A stretch of 25,955 bases of DNA from assembly GCA_964565435.1 (NCBI GenBank), contig CAZMEY010000006.1, positions 1 through 25,955 of the forward strand, given 5' to 3'. Both the position numbers and the translations under genes were made by a program. This DNA comes from JAQTTT01 sp964565435. Lineage in GTDB: Archaea > Nanobdellota > Nanobdellia > Tiddalikarchaeales > Tiddalikarchaeaceae. The notes under the pieces are model-generated. The model ran no database searches. It saw nothing but the letters and a program-made list of their open reading frames with translations, and was not told the DNA's origin. Each line of letters starts with the position of its first letter. Position 1 is the first letter of the stretch. Positions 1 through 6,498 of the stretch are shown one piece after another.

Positions 1-15
1 AAGAATCGGTTTTAT

Positions 16-462
16 TTAAAAAGATTTTTTTAGGCATTTTTTGTTTTTGCAAGCCATGCATTCATGCCTAGTGAAACCTTTGTTGCCTTTTTCATAATTA
101 TCAATTGCAGCAGCCAAGGCTTCTTCAGCCAAATTTGAGCAATGCTTCTTTATATTCGGCAAGCCACCCAATTCCTCAATAATATCTTTATTTGAAATTT
201 TTTTAGCCTCATCCAAAGTCTTGCCCTTAGCTAATTGTGTAATCATTGAAGAGGTTGCAATAGCTGAAGCGCAGCCAAAAGTCCTGAACTTTATATCCTC
301 AATAATCTCTTTGCCCTCATTTTTGCCGACTTTAATGAATATCTCCATCACATCACCGCAAACAGGATTGCCCACTTTACCCACTCCATCAGCATTCTCA
401 ATCACTCCAATATTTTTTGGGTTATTGAATTCATAAATCATTTTTTTTGAATATTTCAGCAT
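16..462 (-). CDS. iscU: IscU/NifU-type Fe-S cluster assembly scaffold
   Basis: Scaffold on which [2Fe-2S]/[4Fe-4S] clusters are built from sulfur supplied by the desulfurase encoded just upstream. The 148-aa protein has the IscU fold signatures: the N-terminal YSKK...NNPKNIG, C35 with D37 in NPVCGD, C64 in FGCASAI, and LPNIKKHC with H107/C108. These are the three cluster Cys plus the Asp and His of the family. The start at 462 is chosen because the family N-terminus begins there and GGTGA lies just upstream inside the end of iscS; the two genes overlap by 7 bases. Odd: about 25 residues extend past the usual end and carry H133, C135, C138 and C143, which could bind a metal. Cytoplasmic. The family is certain; the function of the tail is unknown. 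Confidence 0.95.
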   Translation of the reverse strand: MLKYSKKMIYEFNNPKNIGVIENADGVGKVGNPVCGDVMEIFIKVGKNEGKEIIEDIKFRTFGCASAIATSSMITQLAKGKTLDEAKKISNKDIIEELGGLPNIKKHCSNLAEEALAAAIDNYEKGNKGFTRHECMACKNKKCLKKSF

Positions 463-1613
463 TTCTTCACCTTATTATATAAGGGGCTCATAACCCTCAA
501 TTTTTCAACAATAGGCTTAATCTCCAAAACAGTTTTGTCAATCTCTTCCCTTGTTGTGTATTTGCTTAAGCTAAATCTTATGCTTCCATGGGCAATCTCA
601 TGCTTTAAACCCATGGCCAATAATACATGAGATGCTTCCAAAGATTTTGAAGAGCATGCGCTTCCGGTTGAGACTATTATGCCTTTCTGGCTAAGCATCA
701 AAAGCATTGATTCCCCTTCAATCCCCTTAAAAGAAATATTGACATTGCTGCATACTCTTTCATCTCCAAGCGCACCGTTAATCTTGACATCAGGAATCTC
801 TTTCACAACCCTTTCAATCATGTAATCCCTTAATTCAGACATTTTTTTAACATCCTTTATATCAGCTATCTCAACAGCTTTGGCAAACCCCACAATTCCA
901 GAAACATTTTCAGTGCCGGACCTTAAATTAAACTCATGCCCTCCTCCGCTTTGCCAAGCGTCAATCTTGACGCCTTTTCGAATATAAAGAGCTCCCACAC
1001 CTTTAGGGCCATGAATCTTATGGGCATTAATAGTCAATAAATCAATATTCATCACCTTCACATTAATAGGGACTTTAGTATAAGATTGGCAGGCATCCGA
1101 ATGAAAATAAACCCCTTCCTCTCTGCAAATCCTTCCAATCTCTGCAATATTATTGATAGTGCCAACCTCATTATTCACATGCATTATTGAAACTAGGCAA
1201 GTTTTTTTAGTGATAGCTTTTTTAACATCAAGGGGATTTGTCCTGCCCTCTGCATCAACCCCTAAGTAAGTGACGCTAAAACCCTGCTTTTCCAGCCACT
1301 TGCAGGAATTAAGAACGCAATCATGCTCAATCTTTGAAGTGATAATATGGTTCTTATCCTTTCCAGCAAAAGCAGCAGCCTTAATGGCAAAATTATTGGA
1401 TTCCGTTCCGCCAGAAGTGAAAACTATTTCCTCAGGATTTGCGCCAATTGATTTGGCAATAATGCTTCTTGAGTTCTCCATTGCATCATTTGCATCCTGG
1501 CCTATTTTATGCATTGAGGAAGCATTTCCATAAACTTCTGAAAAAAAAGGAGCCATGGCTTTTATAACTTTTTCATCAACCTTTGTTGATGCAGCATTAT
1601 CCAAATAAATCAT
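456..1613 (-). CDS. iscS: Cysteine desulfurase, IscS/NifS type I
   Basis: PLP enzyme that converts cysteine to alanine and passes persulfide sulfur to the scaffold IscU. The protein is 385 aa from the ATG at 1613. It opens with the typical MIYLDNAAST, has the PLP lysine in NAHKIHGPKG (K199) and the catalytic cysteine in STGSACSS (C320). The short active-site loop marks it as type I. An in-frame ATG at 1643 would add ten residues, but the ATG at 1613 forms an ATGA overlap with the stop of the regulator gene and matches the family N-terminus, so it is preferred. It is the middle gene of a regulator-iscS-iscU operon with overlapping ends, implying translational coupling. Cytoplasmic. The assignment is secure; whether it also supplies sulfur for tRNA thiolation cannot be read here. 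Confidence 0.96.
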   Translation of the reverse strand: MIYLDNAASTKVDEKVIKAMAPFFSEVYGNASSMHKIGQDANDAMENSRSIIAKSIGANPEEIVFTSGGTESNNFAIKAAAFAGKDKNHIITSKIEHDCVLNSCKWLEKQGFSVTYLGVDAEGRTNPLDVKKAITKKTCLVSIMHVNNEVGTINNIAEIGRICREEGVYFHSDACQSYTKVPINVKVMNIDLLTINAHKIHGPKGVGALYIRKGVKIDAWQSGGGHEFNLRSGTENVSGIVGFAKAVEIADIKDVKKMSELRDYMIERVVKEIPDVKINGALGDERVCSNVNISFKGIEGESMLLMLSQKGIIVSTGSACSSKSLEASHVLLAMGLKHEIAHGSIRFSLSKYTTREEIDKTVLEIKPIVEKLRVMSPLYNKVKKC

Positions 1614-1969
1614 TTTAAGCAGCACCCCATATTGCAGTTGCATGATGAATCAACGCTTTTATGGATTTTGCACAAATTCTTTGTTTTCCTGATAAAAGAG
1701 CAAATGCAATTAATTTCTTTGACAGCGCAGGATTTTTTATCAGCCATCTTCTTTGCGGATTCCCCAATCATGCTATATACTTCTTTATTGAAAACAATCC
1801 CTGATTTTGCCCTCTTATCCTTTGAATATTGGCATATTGCAGCGTTGCTAATGCCCAAAATGCCAGAAATCTCTTTTTGCGAAATATTCATTGATGAAAG
1901 CTCTTTGGCAAGCTCTCTCCTAATCAAAGGAATCACATAATTAGCTTCAATCTCCTGTGGTTGCATCAT
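1610..1969 (-). CDS. Cys-rich XRE-type HTH regulator, probable Fe-S-sensing repressor of the isc operon
   Basis: The protein is 119 aa from the ATG at 1969. The N-terminal half, IPLIRRELAKEL then SQKEISGILGISNAAICQYS (about residues 13-49), is a helix-turn-helix like archaeal COG2522-type predicted regulators. The C-terminal half carries C81, C88, C90, C100, C110, C112, C116 and C117, arranged C-x6-C-x-C-x9-C...C-x-C-x3-CC, with a KIHK stretch after C100. This is a plausible Fe-S or metal-binding domain. A GTG at 1978 would give 122 aa, but GGTG at 1976-1979 is well placed for the ATG at 1969. It is the first gene of the iscS-iscU operon, and its promoter region contains two matching palindromes. 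Inference: a cluster-sensing autoregulator, functionally analogous to bacterial IscR but from another family. Ligand and sign of regulation are unproven. Confidence 0.75.
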   Translation of the reverse strand: MMQPQEIEANYVIPLIRRELAKELSSMNISQKEISGILGISNAAICQYSKDKRAKSGIVFNKEVYSMIGESAKKMADKKSCAVKEINCICSFIRKTKNLCKIHKSVDSSCNCNMGCCLK

Positions 1970-1970
1970 A

Positions 1971-1985
1971 ATTAACACCGTTAAT
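1971..1985. promoter_or_regulatory. Operator-like palindrome 1 (ATTAAC-ACC-GTTAAT)
   Basis: Perfect 6-bp inverted repeat around a 3-base centre, ending one base before the regulator ATG (1969, minus strand) and covering the predicted transcription start near 1985. It also contains the GGTG ribosome-binding sequence of the regulator on the minus strand. The same half-sites recur 25 bp away. Likely a binding site for the adjacent HTH protein (inference). Confidence 0.65.
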
Positions 1986-1995
1986 AAATTCCTTA

Positions 1996-2010
1996 ATTAA
2001 CAGTGTTAAT
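1996..2010. promoter_or_regulatory. Operator-like palindrome 2 (ATTAAC-AGT-GTTAAT)
   Basis: Second copy of the ATTAAC-N3-GTTAAT palindrome, centre to centre 25 bp from the first. It touches the downstream edge of the probable TATA box at 2009-2017. A protein bound here would obstruct TBP/TFB or polymerase loading on the regulator-iscS-iscU operon. Confidence 0.65.
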
Positions 2011-2017
2011 TTAAAAA
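2009..2017 (-). promoter_or_regulatory. TATA box of the regulator-iscS-iscU operon
   Basis: The minus strand reads TTTTTAAAT, preceded by the purine-rich GAAAAG (possible BRE). A start about 26 bp downstream falls near 1986, giving a 16-17-nt leader with GGTG before the ATG at 1969. Confidence 0.5.
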
Positions 2018-2033
2018 TCTTTTCAAAAATTAA

Positions 2034-2216
2034 TCATTTGAACCTTTTTTTCATTGCTGAGGTGGGGAATAATTTTGCAATATTTTTTGCCCTCCAATCA
2101 GAGAATTTTTTGATGCAATCCTCGCAAATGTCAGCATAGATGTCTTTTTCAACAATTAACCGGTTAAATTCGGGATTATATTTGATTATCTCTTTTTTGC
2201 AAAGCCTGCAATCCAT
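2034..2216 (-). CDS. Small CxxC...CxxC zinc-ribbon protein, function unknown
   Basis: A 60-aa protein with C3/C6 in CRLC and C31/C34 in CEDC, 24 residues apart, the spacing of a single zinc-binding ribbon or treble-clef-like knuckle. A basic C-terminus (KKRFK) follows. The ATG at 2216 has a TATA-like AAATATTTAT about 28 bp upstream, so the mRNA is probably leaderless. It lies on the same strand as the Fe-S operon but 65 bp upstream with a separate promoter, so co-regulation is not evident. I do not recognise the family beyond a small archaeal zinc ribbon; it could bind nucleic acid or a protein partner. Confidence 0.65.
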   Translation of the reverse strand: MDCRLCKKEIIKYNPEFNRLIVEKDIYADICEDCIKKFSDWRAKNIAKLFPTSAMKKRFK

Positions 2217-2238
2217 ATAAAGGAAAATTTTTCCCCCA

Positions 2239-2250
2239 AATAAATATTTT
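2239..2250 (-). promoter_or_regulatory. TATA box for the 60-aa zinc-ribbon gene
   Basis: The minus strand reads AAAATATTTATT, centred about 28 bp from the ATG at 2216, predicting a leaderless transcript. Confidence 0.45.
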
Positions 2251-2264
2251 TTCCCATTAGAAAG

Positions 2265-2276
2265 CTTTTTTAATAG
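2265..2276 (+). promoter_or_regulatory. TATA box for the nucleotidyltransferase-domain gene
   Basis: CTTTTTTAATAG centred about 27 bp before the ATG at 2297, with no Shine-Dalgarno sequence between. A leaderless mRNA is likely. Confidence 0.5.
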
Positions 2277-2296
2277 TTATTTTCCTAAATAATATT

Positions 2297-4018
2297 ATGC
2301 CAAAAAAAGCTGTTTCTAAGCAAGATGCAAAAAAAGATTCAAAAGAAGAGCCAATAGTCTCTGAACTAAAAAAAATATTCAATGAAAGCCTTTTGTCAGT
2401 TTCAAGGGTTGAATTTGTCAAAGAAGACGAGAATGAAGACAAAAAAGAGATAAGCATTCCAAAGACTGAAGAGCAAATAATCGCTGTAATCAATGATTTG
2501 GTTGACGAGAAAATCGCCAAATTAATGGAGAACTACAAAAGCCAAAAAGTGAAGATTCTTCCATTGAGCGGATTGTGGCAGAGCTGCTATGACCAAAAAT
2601 ATGAATTAATGGATGCCATAACCAATCCTAAAAGCAGCAAAGTATTGTTTGATAAAGGATTTGTCAAAGGGCTGATAGCTGCCCAAGTCCTTAAAATGAT
2701 GTCATTGGAGAAATTAAAAAGGTATATCTTGTCAATAATACTTGTCGGAAGCGTTAGCAGGGGAACAATGCATGAGAAAAGCGATGTTGATTTGGCATTT
2801 GTAATTGATGACACTGATGTAAAAAAAATGTCTAGGCATGAGGTTCTTGCAAGATTAAGGGGAATGATTCTTGATTTGGCTGCAAAAACAGGCTTTGAAT
2901 TCAATATCCAAGTCTATTTATTGACTGATTTCTGGCAGAGCCTAAGGGATACTCACCCAGTAATATTCAGCATGGTAAGGGACGGCGTTCCATTGTATGA
3001 TACTGGAATGTTCATGCCTTGGAGGACATTATTAAAAACAGGAAAAATGAAGCCAAGCCCGGAGGCTGTTGAGCAATTCTACAAAACTGGAAGAATGCTT
3101 ATAGATGATGTCAACAACTCCCTTAAAGAATTGGTTGTTGAAAGGCTTTTCTTGTCAATGTTTAATCCTGCCCAGGCTGCAACAATGCTTGTGGGAATCC
3201 CTCCAACCCATCACGGCGACACGCCAAAGGTTTTCAAAAAATATTTCATTGATGAATACAAAATGATTGAGCCAAAATATGTTGATTATTTAAACGAAAT
3301 ACTTGAATTAAGGAAAGGGGTTGAATACGGAAAGATTAAGGAAATAAATGCCGAGAAATTTTCGGAGCAGATGGCCCATGCAAAAGAGTTCCAAGACAGG
3401 ATGGATAAATTATTCAAGGATATAAGGGCTGAATTGATAAAAAAATCATTGGAAGAATCCGAGAAAAAATCAATGCAGGCAATAATTGAAGCATTGAAAG
3501 CAATGAATGTGAAAGCTTCGGAAAAGGATGCAATAGAGCTTTTCAGGACCAAGATGTATGACTCAGGCCTTGTCACCCAAAAGGATTATTATTTCATTAC
3601 AAAAAAGATTAAGAACTCCTTTGTTGACTTCAAAAAGGATTTATTGACAACTGAGGAAGCCTCAATGATTGAAAAGGAAGCATTGGATTTTATAAACAGG
3701 ATGAATTCCCTTAAAGAGATGCTTGAATTGAAAGCATCAGAGAGGTCAAGGGTGCATTTCAGGGCAAACAATGTGAACGGCGAATTGTGGATATTTTCCA
3801 AAGAAATCTACATAATAAGCGATTTGAAAAAAATGACTATATATAAAGCCAAGCTTGAAGAGGACGGCAGCTTTGAAAAGCCTGCAATAAGCAATGCGGG
3901 AGAATTGTCTGAGGCAAGGAAATCAAAGGTTGATGAAATAACCTCAATTAGCTCAAAGACCCTTGAAAGCCTAAAAAAAGCGCTTAATGCATCAGAAGTT
4001 GAGATAACCATAATTTAA
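2297..4018 (+). CDS. Large nucleotidyltransferase-domain (Pol beta/MNT-like) protein
   Basis: A 573-aa cytoplasmic protein. Residues 1-60 are charged and Lys/Glu-rich. A nucleotidyltransferase core follows, with LVGSVSRGT (G151-S152) and SDVDL (D163, D165): the GS...DxD signature that binds the NTP phosphates and two metal ions. The strand that normally supplies the third acidic residue reads EFNIQVYLL (about 201-209), with Asn and Gln where an Asp is expected. The remaining ~350 residues are mainly helical and charged, ending in a short beta-rich region. The spacing does not match archaeal CCA-adding enzyme, and no clear HEPN R-x4-6-H motif is seen, only RSRVH near 481. It ends two bases from a convergent small ORF. 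Substrate unknown; it may be a nucleotidyltransferase for RNA, protein or a small molecule, or a catalytically weakened binder. Confidence 0.75.
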   Translation: MPKKAVSKQDAKKDSKEEPIVSELKKIFNESLLSVSRVEFVKEDENEDKKEISIPKTEEQIIAVINDLVDEKIAKLMENYKSQKVKILPLSGLWQSCYDQKYELMDAITNPKSSKVLFDKGFVKGLIAAQVLKMMSLEKLKRYILSIILVGSVSRGTMHEKSDVDLAFVIDDTDVKKMSRHEVLARLRGMILDLAAKTGFEFNIQVYLLTDFWQSLRDTHPVIFSMVRDGVPLYDTGMFMPWRTLLKTGKMKPSPEAVEQFYKTGRMLIDDVNNSLKELVVERLFLSMFNPAQAATMLVGIPPTHHGDTPKVFKKYFIDEYKMIEPKYVDYLNEILELRKGVEYGKIKEINAEKFSEQMAHAKEFQDRMDKLFKDIRAELIKKSLEESEKKSMQAIIEALKAMNVKASEKDAIELFRTKMYDSGLVTQKDYYFITKKIKNSFVDFKKDLLTTEEASMIEKEALDFINRMNSLKEMLELKASERSRVHFRANNVNGELWIFSKEIYIISDLKKMTIYKAKLEEDGSFEKPAISNAGELSEARKSKVDEITSISSKTLESLKKALNASEVEITII

Positions 4019-4020
4019 AA

Positions 4021-4173
4021 CTAAAAACTCTTCAAAATATTATTGAAAGATTTTATTGACAAGCAATCAGAGGGATTCATGATTATCGCTTTTTTGTAAA
4101 GCTCCAAGGATTTTTCAGGATTTTTTTCCCATAAGCCCTGCTTATATATTTTTCCCAATAAAAGCAATATCAT
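4021..4173 (-). pseudogene. Short Sel1/TPR-like ORF overlapping the methyltransferase 3' end (possible remnant)
   Basis: Read from the ATG at 4173 this gives 50 aa; in-frame ATGs at 4191 and 4203 would give up to 60. Its middle, GLWEKNPEKSLELYKKAI, resembles one Sel1-type repeat helix pair (LG.iY..G....dp.kAleLYkkA). One repeat alone is too little for a working protein. It starts inside the methyltransferase gene, in the frame that would be reached by a slip at the GGGAAAAATAT run just before the methyltransferase stop. It could be a tiny real gene, a decayed repeat protein, or a frameshifted extension of the methyltransferase. The methyltransferase has a natural-looking end (DIAFIGKNI), so a separate remnant is favoured. 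Confidence 0.35.
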
Positions 4174-4621
4174 TGTAATTTTTGATTTCATCCATTTTGC
4201 CAAACTGCTTTTTTAATAATTCCCTTATAATCCCTGATTTTTTCTTGTCAAGCACAGACAATATGAATTGCCCTCCCTGTTTCAAAACCCTCTTTATTTC
4301 AGCAATTGCCGATTCTAACCTGTCAACATCCTGCAAGACTGTGAGGGAAAAAACGCAATCAAATGATTCATCCTTAAAAGGCAGATAAGAAATATCTGCG
4401 CAAACAAATCTTATTTTTTTAGGCGCCAATTTAAGCATACCTATGGAGCTGTCAACCCCGACAGCGTTTTCAAAAGCTTTTGTGATAAATCCTGTGCCGC
4501 AGCCCAAATCAAGAATAAGTCCTTTTTTTGGCAAAAAAACCCTTAAATTGCTGAATTTTTTCTCTTGCTCAATTTTATACAGCCTGTCATAACCCTTTGC
4601 TATTGCATCATAATAATTCAT
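4142..4621 (-). CDS. Class I SAM-dependent methyltransferase
   Basis: A 159-aa Rossmann-fold methyltransferase of the UbiE/Methyltransf_11 type. Motif I is LDLGCGTG (37-44), the acidic end of strand 2 is GVDSS (D57), motif III is CADIS (74-78), and the post-motif strand is FDCVFSLTVLQDV (87-99), followed by LKQGGQFILSV. It is shorter than typical 200-250-aa members because it lacks a long cap insertion. The substrate cannot be deduced. The ATG at 4621 has a TATA-like GCTTATATTTG about 26 bp upstream, in a 35-bp divergent promoter shared with archease. The neighbouring RNA-repair genes hint at, but do not show, an RNA substrate. Confidence 0.85.
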   Translation of the reverse strand: MNYYDAIAKGYDRLYKIEQEKKFSNLRVFLPKKGLILDLGCGTGFITKAFENAVGVDSSIGMLKLAPKKIRFVCADISYLPFKDESFDCVFSLTVLQDVDRLESAIAEIKRVLKQGGQFILSVLDKKKSGIIRELLKKQFGKMDEIKNYNDIAFIGKNI

Positions 4622-4625
4622 AAAA

Positions 4626-4637
4626 GATTAAAAAAAG
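4626..4637 (+). promoter_or_regulatory. TATA-like box for archease
   Basis: GATTAAAAAAAG centred about 26 bp before the ATG at 4657. It lies in the 35-bp divergent region, back to back with the methyltransferase promoter, so the two transcription starts probably compete. Confidence 0.4.
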
Positions 4638-4641
4638 GGGG

Positions 4642-4652
4642 CAAATATAAGC
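4642..4652 (-). promoter_or_regulatory. TATA box for the methyltransferase
   Basis: The minus strand reads GCTTATATTTG, centred about 26 bp from the ATG at 4621, predicting a leaderless transcript. Confidence 0.45.
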
Positions 4653-4656
4653 TTTT

Positions 4657-5082
4657 ATGGATTACAGGATTTTGGAAGATGAAGCAACAGCGGATTTGGC
4701 AATAGAGGCATATGGCAATAATCTAAGGCAAGCTTTTGAAAACTCTGCAAAGGCAATATGCGATTCAATCAGCGACACATCAAAAATAGAGGAGCAGGAG
4801 ATTAAGCTAGTCAATAAAAAAGCAGAGAATCTCCAAATGCTTTTATATGAATTCTTAGAAGAGATTCTTTATTTTCATGATGCTGACAATCTTGTTTTCA
4901 AAAGAGTGATTGTCCAAGAACTGGATGAAAAAACCCCGTCAATCTCTGCAATATTTTATGGCGAAAACTTTGACAAAAAAAAGCATGCATCCAAAGCCCA
5001 TATTAAGGCAATAACCTACCACAAAATGAGCATAATAAAAGAGAAAGGCAATGTCATTATTAAATTCATAGTTGATGTATGA
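4657..5082 (+). CDS. Archease, RtcB cofactor
   Basis: Small acidic metal-binding protein that makes RtcB multiple-turnover by promoting guanylylation of its active-site histidine. Archease family features in the 141 aa are the N-terminal ATADLAIEAYG (8-residue region around D13), a FEN/AKA helix, YEFLEEILYF, and the conserved C-terminal HIKAITYHKM followed by an acidic end in IVDV. Odd: the family DHTAD box reads EATAD, so its His is Ala at residue 10 while the Asp (D13) is kept. The gene starts at the ATG of 4657, 35 bp from the divergent methyltransferase, and is followed 41 bp later by rtcB, which appears to have its own TATA box. The pairing with RtcB supports the assignment. Confidence 0.93.
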   Translation: MDYRILEDEATADLAIEAYGNNLRQAFENSAKAICDSISDTSKIEEQEIKLVNKKAENLQMLLYEFLEEILYFHDADNLVFKRVIVQELDEKTPSISAIFYGENFDKKKHASKAHIKAITYHKMSIIKEKGNVIIKFIVDV

Positions 5083-5091
5083 AAAGCCACA

Positions 5092-5106
5092 TTTTTTAAT
5101 AAAAAA
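5092..5106 (+). promoter_or_regulatory. TATA box for rtcB
   Basis: TTTTTTAATAAAAAA centred about 27 bp before the ATG at 5124. It suggests rtcB can be transcribed independently of archease as a leaderless mRNA. The T6 run may also help to end archease transcripts. Confidence 0.5.
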
Positions 5107-5123
5107 GTGATATAATATCTTTT

Positions 5124-6497
5124 ATGGAATTATCAAAAATCTCTGATTATGAATATTTGCTCAAAAAAGAGGGGCAGATGAATTCAGATGCATTGATATT
5201 CGCTGATGAGAAATTGCTTAATCTAATCAAAAATGACAAGACTTTGGAGCAGCTGAAAAACATGGCATGTCTTCCGGGATTAGTGGGAAACGCATGCGCT
5301 TTGCCTGATGCGCATCAAGGCTACGGTTTTTGCATAGGGGGTGTTGCAGCTTTAAGCAAAAAAGAGGGAGGCATTAGTCCCGGAGGAGTGGGCTTTGACA
5401 TAAACTGCGGCGTCAGGTTGCTTAAAACAAATCTTGAATATAGTAATATAAAGCCAAGAATCAAAGAGTTATTGGATAGATTATATGAAACAGTGCCTAG
5501 CGGATTAGGCAACAAGGGATTAATAAAATATTCAAAAGACGAATTTTTTGAAGTTCTTAATAGGGGAAATGAATTTTTATTGAGCAAAGGCTTTGCTAAA
5601 AAAAATGATTTGCTTAACTGTGAGGATTTTGGCAGCATGAAAGATGCAAGCCATGAATTTATCAGCCAAAGGGCGATTGACAGGGGAAAAAACACTATTG
5701 GAAGCTTGGGCAGTGGGAACCATTTCATTGACTTGCAAAGGGTTGGAGAAGTTGATGATAAAACAGGTAAAAAATATGGTCTTTTCAAGGGCCAAGTGGT
5801 TTTAATGATTCATTCCGGAAGCAGAGGATTAGGCCACCAAGTTGCGAGCGATTATATTAATGAGATAATGAAAAAATATCCTGAAGAAATTAAGGCATTG
5901 CCTGACCCTGAGCTGTGCTATGCTCCTGCAGGCTCTGAATTGGAAAAAAAATATTATTCTTCAATGGCTGCTTGCGCCAATTATGCCTATGCCAATAGGC
6001 AGCTAATGATGCATCAGGCAAAAGAGGCTTTAATAAAATTTTTCAAAAGCTCTGAGGAATCACTGGGCTTGGAGTTATTTCAGGATATAACCCACAATGT
6101 TGCCAGAATTGAAAGAGTTAAAGGAGTTGAATGCTATGTGCATAGGAAAGGGGCGACAAGGTGCGTCAAGAATGGAAAAATAATAATTCCTGGAAGCATG
6201 GGAACTCCAAGCTATTTATTGATAGGGGATAATGCGGGGAAATCAATCAACAGCAGCGCTCACGGCAGCGGAAGGGTTATGAGCAGGGCAAGCGCTAAGA
6301 AAAATTTAAGCGAAGAAGGGATTAAAAAAGATTTGCTAAGCAAAGGGATAATGATTAAATCATCAAGCAGGGGAATAATCTCCGAAGAAGCGCCGAACGC
6401 TTACAAAGATGTTAATGATGTAATAAATGTCACTGAAAAGCTTGGCTTTGCAAAATCATTGGCAAAGCTTGAACCCTTTGCAGTCATTAATGGATGA
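5124..6497 (+). CDS. rtcB: RtcB tRNA-splicing RNA ligase
   Basis: GTP- and Mn-dependent ligase that joins 2',3'-cyclic-phosphate (or 3'-phosphate) and 5'-OH RNA ends, completing archaeal tRNA splicing and RNA repair. The 457 aa carry the family motifs in order: PDAHQGYGFCIGG, FDINCGVR (D92, C95), LGSGNHFID (H200), HSGSRG (H230), ITHNVA (H324) and SAHGSGR (H380). They correspond to the metal ligands and the GMP-accepting His of the Pyrococcus enzyme (family knowledge). It is about 20 residues shorter than that enzyme, the difference lying between H324 and H380, and no intein interrupts it. It follows archease, its activator, and ends one base from a convergent membrane-protein gene. Confidence 0.97.
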   Translation: MELSKISDYEYLLKKEGQMNSDALIFADEKLLNLIKNDKTLEQLKNMACLPGLVGNACALPDAHQGYGFCIGGVAALSKKEGGISPGGVGFDINCGVRLLKTNLEYSNIKPRIKELLDRLYETVPSGLGNKGLIKYSKDEFFEVLNRGNEFLLSKGFAKKNDLLNCEDFGSMKDASHEFISQRAIDRGKNTIGSLGSGNHFIDLQRVGEVDDKTGKKYGLFKGQVVLMIHSGSRGLGHQVASDYINEIMKKYPEEIKALPDPELCYAPAGSELEKKYYSSMAACANYAYANRQLMMHQAKEALIKFFKSSEESLGLELFQDITHNVARIERVKGVECYVHRKGATRCVKNGKIIIPGSMGTPSYLLIGDNAGKSINSSAHGSGRVMSRASAKKNLSEEGIKKDLLSKGIMIKSSSRGIISEEAPNAYKDVNDVINVTEKLGFAKSLAKLEPFAVING

Positions 6498-6498
6498 T

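Noticed and set aside
221..436. Plus-strand reading frame inside iscU
   Set aside because: Antisense shadow of a well-recognised gene; no promoter, ribosome-binding site or plausible product. The same applies to the many opposite-strand frames over L3-L14e, SecY and RtcB.
1614..1643. Upstream in-frame start of IscS (adds MQLQYGVLLK)
   Set aside because: Lies inside the regulator gene, lacks family conservation, and the ATG at 1613 makes an ATGA overlap with the preceding stop.
5124..6497. Possible intein or frameshift in RtcB, since archaeal RtcB often carries inteins
   Set aside because: All motifs are collinear in one 457-aa frame with normal spacing; no splicing-domain sequence.
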